A DNA stretch of 64,000 nucleotides from Tridacna crocea. Taxonomy: Eukaryota; Mollusca; Bivalvia; Cardiida; Cardiidae. Below, one piece after another: positions 41,176 through 51,149 of this stretch. The stretch is from the NCBI GenBank assembly GCA_943736015.1, contig OX031071.1, forward strand, positions 14,232,119 through 14,296,118, read 5' to 3'. Numbering within the stretch: the first letter of the stretch is position 1; each line of letters begins with the position of its first letter. A program made the translations under genes and the position numbers. The notes beneath the pieces are model-generated. The model did not search any database. It was given only the letters and a program-made list of their open reading frames with translations, and was not told the DNA's origin.

Positions 41176-41919
41176 CTCTTTTAAAAGAGCATGGCTCATA
41201 CGAGTGATCGTAGCATTCTAGACGCCAGCATCAAACCATAGCTGCATGATATAAAAAAAGTTAGACCTTAAGAAAGAAAAGAATAAAGAAATGAATGAAA
41301 ATGGAATAATAAACAGTAGAAATGTAAAATAGACGACAACAGAAAGAAAGAAAGAAAAAAAACGATCAAAGGATGTACACATTTGCCGTGTAAAACAACA
41401 ATTTATCTTTTGAAAAAGATCATATCTTGCCTTAAACAAATAAACAAATGAACTTGTAGCTGGTAAAAAAATCCCAAAATACCGGATTGATAAATCTTTT
41501 CGTTAAACAAATCCTAACGTATGGGACAGTGCAAATTCAAGAAGATCCCCGAAAAAAAAAACATCAAGATAACAAAAGCAGATAAATTGGTCAGTGAGCT
41601 GACCAGAAAGCATCGTGGAAACAGATCTATTATTGACCAAATTCCTTCCCTCCCTCATATAGAGTTACTAGTTGGCTCATGTAAACCCCACAGTTCTTCT
41701 GTTCAAAGGAAAACAATGAGTAAAAAGCGTGAATTATTAACAAAGAGTATTCATCTAGTCTGTCGTCGTATGTTACAGTGGCTCGATGCTTCTGGTTTAC
41801 TCATTTCGACATTTTCATGTGAAATGTTTGTTATCTGAATAAGTATAGAGGATGTACATAAAACAAAGTGTTGCCATTTTGGTCTAATACATGACCAAGA
41901 AAGTAGGCCTCAGATATCC
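41176..41919. other. Unannotated stretch
   Basis: Holds a short GAAA-rich patch (41265-41362). A 105-codon plus-strand frame at 41521-41838 is basic and lacks a recognisable domain. Confidence 0.4.
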
Positions 41920-41923
41920 TTAA

Positions 41924-42142
41924 CCCTTTACCACATCAAAACAATTTAGCCTCGTCCAAATTGAAAGCATTTGCAGAAGACAATTTCAATGTGGTTCAGA
42001 CGGTGCAATTTTTCCTTGATAGAGGAAAAACATTGCAGAAAAAGGAGAAAATGCTGGCTACCAGCATTTTATCCTTTTCCCCCAATGTTATTCAAAAGGT
42101 TTCTTTCCCAGGGGTGTTGAGTCGTCATTGTGTGGTAAGGGG
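41924..42142. repeat. Family A TTAA-type MITE, full copy
   Basis: TTAA at 41920-41923 and 42143-42146. CCCTTTACCACATC to TTGTGTGGTAAGGGG, intact GGAGAAAATGCTGGCTACCAG core. The right TTAA is shared with the next element. Confidence 0.9.
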
Positions 42143-42146
42143 TTAA

Positions 42147-42344
42147 GAGTGCTTTACAAATGAAAGTGAACTGTGAAGTTTCAATCTGCAGAAGAATGGG
42201 ACCCAAATTCGAATAACTATGATAGATGGGGCGTAATATATAACGAAGAAGCGGACAATGTAGATTCGAAATCAGATAGCACATTCTGTGCAGTCTGATC
42301 TTGATCTACACTGTCTGCAAAGGCACGTGCCTAGTGTGTCAAGG
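42147..42344. repeat. Family B element abutting family A
   Basis: Hairpin at about 42248-42320: GCGGACAATGTAGATTCG, ATCAGATAGCACATTCTGTGC, AGTCTGATCTTGATC and CACTGTCTGC. Right end GTCAAGGG then TTAA 42345-42348. The left third is diverged. Confidence 0.78.
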
Positions 42345-42459
42345 GTTAAAAGCATCTATTGACTCGGGAAGAAAAGAAAGCCACGTAGATCAGATGCTGT
42401 ATTTAAAGCTTTTACGGACGAACTAGTATGTTCAAGTTGTATTTTCTACGTACAGAATA

Positions 42460-42901
42460 CCGTAAGGGCCATCGCCTATGAGTTTGTCGATTTTAAACTC
42501 GATACTCGCTAATACGATGGTAATAACGCAAAATCACGATACTACTATTACGTGATATTATAATGATGATGATATCCTGTTTCATTATCGTACTATCGCT
42601 TTGTCGTCATCATACTATAGCATTATCATCATCGTTCTATCGCGTTATCATCGTACCATCGCATTTTCATCATCGTATAATCCGTTATCGTTATCGCACT
42701 GTCGCGTTAGCATCATCGTATTAAAATGTTATGGTTATCATACTATCGCGTTATCGTCATCGTATCAACCCGTTATCGTCATCGAACTATCGCGTTATCA
42801 TCATCCTATTAACTCGCTATCGTCATCGTACTATCGCCTTATCATCATCGTTCTATCGAGCATCGGGTTTAAAAATCATTCATAGGCGATGGCCGTAACG
42901 G
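42460..42901. mobile_element. TA-flanked MITE with an internal 22 bp tandem array
   Basis: Ends CCGTAAGGGCCATCGCCTAT and ATAGGCGATGGCCGTAACGG, with TA on both sides (42458-42459, 42902-42903). Inside, about a dozen degenerate units of CGTTATCRTCATCGTACTAT fill 42585-42860. The TA flank suits Tc1/mariner-type integration (inference). An open 94-codon frame reads through the array and is not a gene. Confidence 0.85.
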
Positions 42902-42924
42902 TACTCCCTAACTACATGAGTTAA

Positions 42925-43127
42925 CCACTTTGCAGCTAAGCGCGACTCTCTGACTCTCTGCGGACAGCGTAGATCAAGATCAGACTGCACAGAATGTGCA
43001 GTCTGATCTTGGATCTACACTGTCCGAAAAGGAGATATTATTACACGGGACCTATCTTTGAGTAAACAATATTGGGTTTTTACTATTGAATTGAAAATTT
43101 CATTCAAGTTATTTAGTAGGATAAGGG
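42925..43127. repeat. Family B TTAA-type MITE, full copy, reverse order
   Basis: TTAA at 42921-42924 and 43128-43131. CCACTTTGCAGCTAAGCGCG, hairpin AGATCAGACTGCACAG and TGTGCAGTCTGATCT, then TTTAGTAGGATAAGGG. Confidence 0.92.
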
Positions 43128-43131
43128 TTAA

Positions 43132-43319
43132 CATTTCTTATATAAACAGCTGACATCTGCTCTTTTGGCACAAACGGAGTCTACTGCTATTGTGTCTTTG
43201 ATCTGTAACGTATTTTGTTTATTTCTGATCGTAGTATTTTTTTCTTTAATGGTTTCATTAACCTTTTCTGAGAGGGCCATACAAACAGAACATAGGTCTA
43301 TACTAGTAATGATTACTAA
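43132..43319. other. Unannotated stretch
   Basis: Nothing recognised. Confidence 0.4.
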
Positions 43320-43628
43320 TGAACGATGAAATTGAGTTTATTCATCATCGCTACCGGTTGCCCATATGTACGACGATCCCTGACGGCCATTAGTCATGTT
43401 ACAGATGATAGTACAAGATAAGGAAGAAATCCATCCTGAGTTTTAGGCCTTGTCCTTAAACGTGCTCGGTGTATAGCACCGTATAGCACCACCACCCCTG
43501 ACATCGGTTTCACATCTCATCCGAAAGACTATTGGTAGTTTTAGATTGTCAGCCATGGGGATTAAACCCACACGCTCAAGTGACCCAAAACGAGCTCTAC
43601 ACTCTACTACTAAAGCTATACGGCCTGG
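43320..43628 (-). mobile_element. tRNA-derived SINE, third family
   Basis: Minus strand: TATAGCTTTAGTAGTAGAG (A box) near 43600-43620, GTGGGTTTAATCCCC (B box) near 43558-43572, then TCTTTCGGATGAGATGTG and AAACCGATGTCAG, and a tail through CGAGCACG and AACTCAGGATGG. The CGGATGAGA..AAACCGA block is one I link with molluscan SINE bodies. Confidence 0.65.
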
Positions 43629-44340
43629 CTGTACTCGTAGTTAAGCATGCAAGGAGACTAAAATACATCCCCACAGCCAGTGAGATAACAAATGCTATTA
43701 ATATTTTCAGTGTGTAGAATCTACTTAGCCGTGTAAACGTTGATAAGAATCGATGAAAGGTGTACTGGGTAAAGAAAGGCCAAGAATTTGTCTTCGATTT
43801 AAACCGGAAACTGTGGTTGTAATGTCTAGGGATAGCCTCCATAGAACGAATGCATTTTCTCTCCGTCGTAATCTGTGTAACTTTGCTACCATCAGCCAAC
43901 ATTTGGCTCGAACATACAAGAGTGATTATAAATTCACCAAAAAAAAAACCGATAAAATTGGTAATAAACTGAATGAAATGAGTATCTTAAACGATGATTT
44001 ATCATGACATTAGATCTGGCATGGATAATTACCTCCCTTTAACGATTCCAAATGAGATAGCAAGTGCATAGAAGTCCATTAAGCACTATACACAAGTGCG
44101 TGATTGTTAAAAAATGAAGAAAGCAACAATAGTTCATCACTTGATGGAACAACTTCGTTTCAATAATTGAGTGGAATACGAAAGAACATGTAATGGAAAA
44201 TGAGCCTGCTGGTGGAATAGCAGTCTCTATTCGTAGTGCATAATGATTCTAATAACCCATTTACGCCCTTAGATCGCTTAGACAAAGTGGTAATGTAGTT
44301 TATGTACATACAAAACCTGACCCTGGCACGATCGTATTGA
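43629..44340. other. Unannotated stretch
   Basis: Nothing recognised. Short frames of 60-100 codons on both strands at 43597-44007 have no domain I know. Confidence 0.4.
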
Positions 44341-44344
44341 CCTT

Positions 44345-44485
44345 TTAATTTTGAGCTTCGGACTGGACGTTAAACCGAGGCCTCTCGTGACAGTGCTAAG
44401 CAAGCATTACTCGGTAAAGGTTTCGACCTTATTCTAAATATCCCCTCGCATCAAAACTTACAGCCTTCTGGGGCGTCTCCCATTT
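44345..44485 (+). repeat. SINE-tail-like fragment
   Basis: TTCGGACTGGACGTTAAACC, GAGGCCTCTCGTGACAGTGC resemble the body block of the SINE at 43.3-43.6 kb, without a tRNA-like head. Confidence 0.45.
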
Positions 44486-44757
44486 AAGGAACCGGTGGCA
44501 ACGATAAACAAAATAAAAATCAGCCAATCAACTCTAATGAAGAGTAGACTATTTCAGTTTGTTTGACTGCATTAAGTAAGATATCTGTAGACACGTAATA
44601 ATCAGCTAGCATTCATTTTAAATGTGAATCAAATTATATAACAAAGGACGTAAAATTATTAAAAGAATAGTTATGATATTGTTGTTTAAACCACTATTTC
44701 ATGTCAAATTATTTTGTATAGCGTAACCATAGTTTACTCTAGAAAAATCAACATCAA
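44486..44757. other. Unannotated stretch
   Basis: Nothing recognised. Confidence 0.4.
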
Positions 44758-44759
44758 TT

Positions 44760-44816
44760 CAAGTTACTTCAGCTTGTTTCAAGCTGTAGTTACGAGGTTT
44801 CTGAAGTAAACCGACG
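44760..44816. repeat. Family C hairpin with left-arm deletion
   Basis: The right arm AAGCTGTAGTTACGAGG, TTTCTGAAGTAAACCGACG is complete; the left arm joins TTACTTC to AGCTTG, having lost about 17 bases. Confidence 0.8.
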
Positions 44817-45036
44817 ATATAAACAAAACATCATCCGATCGTTATATAGTTATAGGCAAATTCACCGTATTTGTCTTGTTTTTCGCTCGTAACATACGAA
44901 AATATGTAAATGTACTGGTATATATCTTGTATTGCTTTGACAAGTGGTCTGGAAGTTGGTATGCACAGAGACACAAACACATTCTTTATGGTAAGTAATA
45001 GCACACTGCATTATGGTAATTTTGCCTCATTATACG
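44817..45036. other. Unannotated short stretch
   Basis: Nothing recognised. Confidence 0.4.
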
Positions 45037-45040
45037 TTAA

Positions 45041-45245
45041 CCCTTATCCTGCTAAGTAACTAAAATGAAATTTTCAATGCGATAGTAAAAACCCCAAAAT
45101 TTTTATTTCAAAATGTATGTTTTTGGGAATAAAATCTCCGGATCGGACAGGGTAGATCCAAGATCAGACTGCACGTTTTGTGCAGTCTGATCTTGATCTA
45201 CGCTGTCCGCAAAACGTCTCTGAGTCGCGATAAGCAGCCAAAGGG
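45041..45245. repeat. Family B TTAA-type MITE, full reference copy
   Basis: TTAA at 45037-45040 and 45246-45249. Ends CCCTTATCCTGCTAAG and AGCAGCCAAAGGG give a 13 bp imperfect terminal repeat. Hairpin at 45153-45212 with TTTTG loop, inside CGGACAGGGTAGATCC and GATCTACGCTGTCCGC. Confidence 0.93.
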
Positions 45246-45249
45246 TTAA

Positions 45250-45800
45250 GTCTTTCTCATTTCAAAAGCGTCTTTTAAAACATCGTTACAACAGAGACAT
45301 TACTTTCATCAGCAATTTCTTCTCTGACTTCATTTTTTTCATTCAAATATGCACCAGATTTTTCCCTGACCCCGTGTTTCTTTGAATTTTGACCTCAGGA
45401 TTTTCCAGCTGACCCCCAAAATTACATCTGTTCCTTCTTTTATTCATTTAACGGCTTCAGATAACCCTTACACCAGAAAGTCAAGGAAGAAACCCTGATG
45501 CATTTATCAAAACCCGATTCATGATTATGTTCTATCCTAAGTCCACCAGTAATTATCCATTGCTGAGTGTAGACAGGTCTGTTTGTGCCTAGCTGTGCTG
45601 TAATTTACCGTATTCAACCGGGTGTACTTGCCGCATTTCTGACAACAAAATAGTTCGCAACAGTAAAGGATGGATATCTGAAACAGGACATTCAACCCTT
45701 AGGCTACTGAGCGCGACCCAATGATATTTAGCCAACATGTGTGGTTAAAATGGATGTAAGCTCTAGTAAATCAAAGATTTTACATTTTCACAAGGCTGCA
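45250..45800. other. Unannotated stretch
   Basis: Nothing recognised before the mariner remnant. Confidence 0.4.
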
Positions 45801-45809
45801 TCTTGGAGA

Positions 45810-46585
45810 CGATTTCAATAAGACTTATCCTAATATTTCTGTGCCTGAAACGAATTCTGACTTAGATGTTTTAAATGGTATAATTAGAGTGCTACAAAAA
45901 GAAAAGGGACTTACAACGATATTCTTACCATGAATACCCCATGTTTTGACCCCTGAGAGAAGACAAACAAGGTTTCTTTTGTCATACAACTTTTAGACAT
46001 ATTCCAGCCTAATAGTCCAAAAAAGTATCAGATGTAATTATCGGAGATGAAATTTGGATATTCTTAACTGACATCCCAAACAAACGTTCGAACATGATGT
46101 GGCTAACGAAAGGTGGCCGTTGACCCGACCATGCTTTTTTCAATTTTCTTTTTCAGCCAGGTGGCTGTCGATGTTCTAACAGAAAGTTCTGCTTTGACAG
46201 AAAATATCCTAAAGAAAATGTACTCGCTCGAGTAGTTTCTGAATGACGGACGTCCTCTTACAGGAACCTCTCGAATCCTAATTTTCCAGTGACCATAAAA
46301 TAGGGCTTGTAGCTCAGTACCTATCAGAGAACAGGATTACCACACCTCCTTGTCCTGCCTACAGTCCTGACTTCTAGTGATTTCCTTGACCGAAGAGACT
46401 CCTTGCAGGAAAGACAAGGAAAGAGATATAACCGTGTCAAAGACCTTACAAGAGCTACAAATGCGGAGGTGAAAGGTGTACCTAAAGACAAGTACCGGTC
46501 AACTTTTGATAAATGGCGTAGAAGACTGCAATTATGCATAGAGAGAGGAAGAAAGTACTTTAAGATAAATGAGATTGAGCCATAA
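45810..46585 (+). pseudogene. Mariner-type transposase, decayed
   Basis: Three reading frames together give mariner landmarks in order: VLQKEKGLTTIF and IPHVLTPE (about 45890-45955), SKKVSDVIIGDEIWIF with the first catalytic aspartate (GDE, about 46042), a LPHLLVLPTVLTSSDF stretch corresponding to the PPYSPDL..DF region (about 46335-46390), and an open C-terminal segment with YNRVKDLTRATNAEVK and FDKWRRRLQLCIERG (46403-46585). The family is cut-and-paste DNA transposase with TA targets. The second catalytic aspartate block (HHDNA) was not found, and stops and frameshifts are frequent, so it is dead. Terminal inverted repeats were not located. Confidence 0.85.
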
Positions 46586-46845
46586 GCACCAGAGATAATA
46601 ATTATTTTCTTTTTTGAACACCCCTTGCATATTAATGATAATTTCCTGAAGAAAAAAAGCAGTAGGCCTTAGTTTTTACAGTAGACGAGTTTATCGAGTG
46701 AAAGTAGAAATGCAAATACACGAAAACTATCTCGATCCAATGTCAGAAAAATCATTTCTCTCTCTTTCTCTTTAACTCGTAAATTTATGCGTACTTTCTT
46801 GAGATTCAAACCTACCGTTCCACTGCAAATGCAGATAGGATTTTG
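46586..46845. other. Unannotated stretch
   Basis: Nothing recognised. Confidence 0.4.
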
Positions 46846-46854
46846 CCATAGTAA

Positions 46855-46935
46855 ACAAAAACGTTGCGGACGATATTGATCTAGGTAAGACTGTGTGTGC
46901 TCTGACGTCTGATCTTGATCTACGCATTCTCAAAA
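46855..46935. repeat. Family B hairpin remnant
   Basis: GTTGCGGACGATATTGATC, GTAAGACTGTGTGTGC, TCTGACGTCTGATCTTGATC. Arms largely mismatched. A second, smaller remnant (GTGCAGTCCGATCTTCATC) lies near 47238-47275. Confidence 0.6.
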
Positions 46936-47289
46936 ACTATCCATGTCCTCAAAGGAGAGGAAGAGTACAAGGTTTGTGTAACACGTTTTATCTGCCTTAG
47001 ATCTAGAAGGCCTGGTTTTGTTAAATTTTTGAGATGTGGAGTGCGATCAAGGCGCTTTCACGGATGTCTTTGATTCATGTTCACAAGTGCATAGAGTGCA
47101 AACTGATGTTGGACCTTCACTGCCTGATACAATTTGAATTCTTTTCTGGGATAAGACGTTTACTGTAATCGCTCTAACGTAGTTAACCTTAATATTACAT
47201 CGGTGATTTACAAGCCCGTTTATGTAACATCAAAATGAACGCCCTGTGCAGTCCGATCTTCATCTATACGGTGAGCAAAAAAAGGTCAA

Positions 47290-47519
47290 TGTTTTTGCTT
47301 GCAATTAAGGTACCATAGTTTGCACTTTTTACTGTAGGACATTGGGTATCTGTGGCATAGGAAAACAACAAAACTCACATTTTCTCCGGGAAAAAGCACT
47401 AATGTAGTTCGAATGTTTTATAGGAATCTTTTTCTCAATAATTGCTCTTTTTGGACAACTTGTGTTAAGATCAGGCTGTAAAGAATACCCTTTTTGAACG
47501 TTTTTTGTGGCCCGAACGT
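47290..47519. other. Unannotated short stretch
   Basis: Nothing recognised. Confidence 0.4.
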
Positions 47520-47791
47520 AAATCTCTACTTACATGACGCCTTTAAATTGTATTTTATTATAATGAATCACGTGTTTCAACGATCCTGAGGTTGCATTTT
47601 GAAAACATAATCTTTACTTACATGACGCCATGAAACTGTATGGTATTACAATGAATTACGTGTTTAAACGATCCTGAGATTGTGGGCTTTTGAAGACATA
47701 ATCTTTATTTACATGGCGCCATGAAATTGTATTGTATTACAATCAATCACGTGTTTCAACGATCCTGAGGTTGCAGGCTTTTGAAAACATA
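47520..47791 (+). repeat. 90 bp tandem repeat, three units
   Basis: Units start at 47520, 47609 and 47700 with ATCTTTACTTACATGACGCC and share TTGTATTGTATTACAAT, CACGTGTTTCAACGATCCTG and GGCTTTTGAAAACATA. CACGTG is kept in two of three. Confidence 0.9.
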
Positions 47792-47805
47792 GCTGTAGAA
47801 GTTGA

Positions 47806-47855
47806 AAACCGCTTATTTCAAGCTGTAGTTACGAGGTTTTTGAAGTAAACCGACG
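47806..47855. repeat. Family C hairpin, left arm lost
   Basis: AAGCTGTAGTTACGAGG and TTTTTGAAGTAAACCGACG; the left arm is reduced to ACCGCTTATTTC. Confidence 0.78.
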
Positions 47856-47929
47856 ATTTTTTTCTATTCCAACAACACTCTATATCCTTTTGAAACATAT
47901 CATTCCCCCCATTTGAGACACAGTCAATT

Positions 47930-48490
47930 TTCCGTACGCAAATACTTTCAACTTGGACACGCCTACCACATTTTTGTCGTCTGGTAGAGTGAATATTTCG
48001 ACTTAAGCTAGACATACAAGAGTTACAGAATTTCTAACACAATGCAGAACTTTATCCAAGAAATATTTAAAACGTTACCACACAATCCTAAATTTTTGCG
48101 ACCCTGGCGACAAATAAAAAGAACTTTGAAAACATTGTTGAAAAAAAAGGGTAAATGCTGTTTCCCATCATTTCATTTTCTCCCTTTCCAACAATGGTTC
48201 TACCCTTCTGGATAAAAATACATCATTTAAACAGCATTGACATTGCCGTCTGCAGATCCTATCAATTTCGACATGCCTACCTCAATTTAGTCGTCTGATT
48301 TTTAGTGAAGCTCAATTTAATACCAAACAAACAAGGGTTACAGAATTTCTTACTACATGCAGAGATCATGACCCGAAACATTCAAATCATTATTTACCTA
48401 ATAATCCCAAGTTTTAACGACCCAAGTGACAAAGTCTCTTGAAAAGCATTTTCTCCGTTTCCAACAACAAAAAATTAGATACGGTTCGTT
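47930..48490. repeat. Family A-related tandem array, first block
   Basis: Diverged A-like units about 300 bp apart joined by a linker: TGATTTTTAGTGAAGCTC, ACCAAACAAACAAGGGTTAC, AGAATTTCTTACTACATGCAG. Linker starts at about 47992 and 48296. A decayed A core lies at 48072-48310. Confidence 0.75.
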
Positions 48491-48527
48491 TCACATTATT
48501 TTCTATTTAAGTCCACTAGCGTTTACC

Positions 48528-48910
48528 CATCTTCGCAAGCCAAGGCTGACGATTCCCAACGCTTCTCTACCCTTGGCGGATCAAGCTTGATTTTTACATT
48601 CCCCCATACGCTTTTTAATTGGATGCAGCCAGCTCTAACTGCAACGAATGAAATCGCCCGTAAAATTTCATCTTTGATAAAAATAGAATAAGGGCGCTAC
48701 CTTTCGAATAGAAAGTAAACATGGAAACCCATGTGGATGTCTGCTTTTCGCTTCTTGTGTGTTCGTAAGCGGGTTGGCTTTTAGAAATATGATGTAAAGG
48801 GGGGTAATTACCAGTATCCAATAGAGGGCGCATCGCAGGAATCACGAAATCGGGCTCTATCAGCCAAGGTAAGATACACGTAATGATCGTAACATTGGCT
48901 CGCGAAGATG
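48528..48910 (+). mobile_element. Mutator-like MITE, family 1, copy 2
   Basis: Ends CATCTTCGCAAGCC and TTGGCTCGCGAAGATG. Exact 9 bp duplication GCGTTTACC at 48519-48527 and 48911-48919. 383 bp. Confidence 0.92.
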
Positions 48911-48933
48911 GCGTTTACCCAGCTTTCAACAGT

Positions 48934-49334
48934 TTTGAACAGTCGTATAACGGCGGTACCCTACTTGCTCAAAGCTTCCTTAACCCATTACAACACAATC
49001 CCTACTTTTGACGACCCTGAGATAGAAACCGTTAGAAAACATTGTGGGAAAAGGAGAAAATGCTAGTAACCAGCATTTGCTCCTTTTCCCACAATGTTTT
49101 CGACCCTCCATAGAACAAATTTCAAATTTTCAGTCCCTTTTATTTTGTCGTCTGCAAATGCTTTCGATTTGGACAAACCTAAAATTTTGTCGTTTGGTAA
49201 TGAGTTAATGTCACCAGTACAACTTGGTTGGGACAAGGAGTACCTTGCCAAAGAACATTTTAAGGTGACCAGCGGAAATCGGACTTTTCGATGCCACATC
49301 GATTAAACTAAGAGCAGTTGCGTTTAAATCACCC
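48934..49334. repeat. Family I inverted repeat, left arm, carrying a family A insertion
   Basis: AGTTTTGAACAGTCGTAT, CTACTTGCTC, TTCCTTAA before, and TTAATGTCACCAGTAC, GGGACAAGGAGTACC, GCAGTTGCGTTTAAATC after the insertion. The other arm is 50164-50349. Confidence 0.9.
48984..49204. mobile_element. Family A TTAA-type MITE with a proven empty site
   Basis: TTAA at 48980-48983 and 49205-49208. CCCATTACAACACAATCCC to TTTGGTAATGAG, hairpin with two changes. The matching arm at 50164-50349 reads, in complement, GTTTCCTTAATGTCACCAG with one TTAA and no element, so insertion duplicated TTAA exactly. Confidence 0.95.
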
Positions 49335-49369
49335 AAAATCATCCTTTGTGGGACAAATACACATACGCA

Positions 49370-50020
49370 AGACTGAAATTGCCGTCTGCAAATGTTTTCA
49401 ATTCGGACACGCCTACCTCGATTTTGTTGTCTGATATAAAGTGAAATTATTTCGGTTTGATACCAGACAAACAAGGGTTACGGAATTATTTACCACATGC
49501 AGAGATTTTGGCCAGAACTATTTAAATCACTATTTACGAATACAATCCCAAGTTTTAACGACCCTAATGGCAAAGACTCTTGGCAAGCATTTTCTCCATT
49601 TCCAACAATGTTTTCTACGCTTTTGGGGACAAAATTATATCATATAAACAACACTGAAATTACCGTCTGCAAATGCTTCCAATTTGTACTCACGAATTTC
49701 AGTTTTGCCTTCTGATATAAAGTGAAGTTATCTAGATTTGATACCAGACATACAAGGGTTATAGAATTTCTTTCCACATACAGAGATCTTGATCCACAGA
49801 AACATTGAAATCGTTATTTACCTAATGATCGCAAGTTTTAACGACCGTAATGAAAAGGACACTTGGAAACCTTCTGGGAAAAGGAGAAAATGCTTGAATT
49901 CTCCATTTCCCAGAATGTTTTATCTTTATAAAGGTCGACCTCGACGCTTGAGCCACATCAAATTTGCCTCCTCTAAACGCCCTCATTTTGCAGACATGAA
50001 TTTTGTTGTCTGGAGAAGAG
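49370..50020. repeat. Family A-related tandem array, second block
   Basis: Units with TCTGATATAAAGTGAA, TTTGATACCAGACA, AACAAGGGTTACGG linkers at about 49431 and 49723 (292 bp apart) and A-like cores, the last with GGGAAAAGGAGAAAATGCTTG and its shortened partner. Ends TCTGGAGAAGAG then TTAA at 50021. Confidence 0.78.
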
Positions 50021-50163
50021 TTAAAACTACGTCTATAGGATTAGACCTGCGAAGACATATTTGTCATCTTATGTCCACAAATGGAAATGAAAGTCTTGTA
50101 GAATAAATCCGCTTTAGATTTTTTTTTTTTTCTTGAGATAATTTGAGTGCAACCAATTTTCTC

Positions 50164-50349
50164 GGGTGATTTAAACGCAACTGCTCTTAGTTCAATCGAT
50201 TTGGCATCGAAAAGTCCGATTTCCACTGGTCACCTTAAAATGCTATTCGGTAAGGTACTCCTTGTCCCAACCAAGTGGTACTGGTGACATTAAGGAAACT
50301 GTCAGCAAGTAGTATGCCACCGACGTGATACGACTGTTCAAAACTTTTG
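50164..50349. repeat. Family I inverted repeat, right arm (empty site)
   Basis: GGGTGATTTAAACGCAACTGC to GGTGACATTAAGGAAAC, AAGTAGTATGCC, ATACGACTGTTCAAAACTTTT. About 185 bp, roughly 85-90 percent to the left arm. Confidence 0.9.
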
Positions 50350-51145
50350 ACCCTTCAATTCTTAAGACGGTGTGGCAAGTTCTACTGAATGATTTCGGTA
50401 AATAGCTTATTTGGAACCGCACACAGCTAGATGTTAGGTTTTTTTAAAGAATATTTGAAATTGCAGAGAGCATGTGATATTATGGAACTACTTTTCAAAG
50501 GGTTGACTCACTTTGTCGATGGTGAGGCGGTCAGTTCTTCCGGTTTAATATTGTAACGATATCAAGGTAAATCCTAATATTATTGAATGTGAGATTCTGC
50601 TTTCCACAGTGGTGAAGGTATAGATCTATGACTCACAACCTGGAGGACCCAGGAGACACATCACAGCTCTGGGTTAGTACTGGTCAAAATATAGAACACA
50701 TGTAGATAAGTAAGCTTTTAGCTTCCACAGTCGTGGACGAATTGCGGCCTTGCAACCATGAAGTTCTAAGTTAGATACCCACATATTCACATACTCACAT
50801 ATTCTGTAGAAGATGCCAAGCTGATCAGACTTTGACTAACATAAGATTTAAGAAAGATTTTTGCAGTTAAAATGAAGGTGGTAATAAAATGAAAAATTCA
50901 ACGCCGAATAATCGCCTGTATCGACAGCTGAGGTGGCCATTTAAGATATTGATTGAAAAATTAAAAGAACTTTAAGAAAACCCTAACTTTAATGTTACCC
51001 TAGTCTTTGAGTACTTTTGCAACTTTGATTTTAGTACCACTTTTATTTAAACTGTAAAAAACCTAACTTAAACTTTCTGTAAGTCAAAATCTGATCAGTC
51101 TGGCATTTTCAACACACTCTGAACTAAAGTATGATACCAAATTTG
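50350..51145. other. Mostly unannotated; weak tRNA-like trace near 50726-50784
   Basis: GTCGTGGACGAATTGCGGCC and AAGTTCTAAGTTAGATACCC are placed like the A and B boxes of a tRNA-derived SINE head but are poorly matched. Nothing else recognised. Confidence 0.35.
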
Positions 51146-51149
51146 TTGG

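Noticed and set aside
41521..41838. 105-codon basic frame
   Set aside because: No domain recognised; length is within what AT-rich non-coding DNA yields.
43532..44007. Pair of plus-strand frames of 61 and 84 codons as a split gene
   Set aside because: The first overlaps a tRNA-derived SINE on the other strand; no domain or convincing splice arrangement links them.
46300..46325. tRNA A-box-like GCTTGTAGCTCAGTACC
   Set aside because: Falls inside the mariner transposase remnant and has no B box at the right distance.
47520..47791. CRISPR-like direct repeats
   Set aside because: The 90 bp units are contiguous tandem repeats without spacers.
49209..50289. A 1.08 kb TTAA-flanked transposon with 130 bp inverted ends
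   Set aside because: The inverted arms continue beyond the TTAA on both sides; the left TTAA belongs to the inserted family A element.
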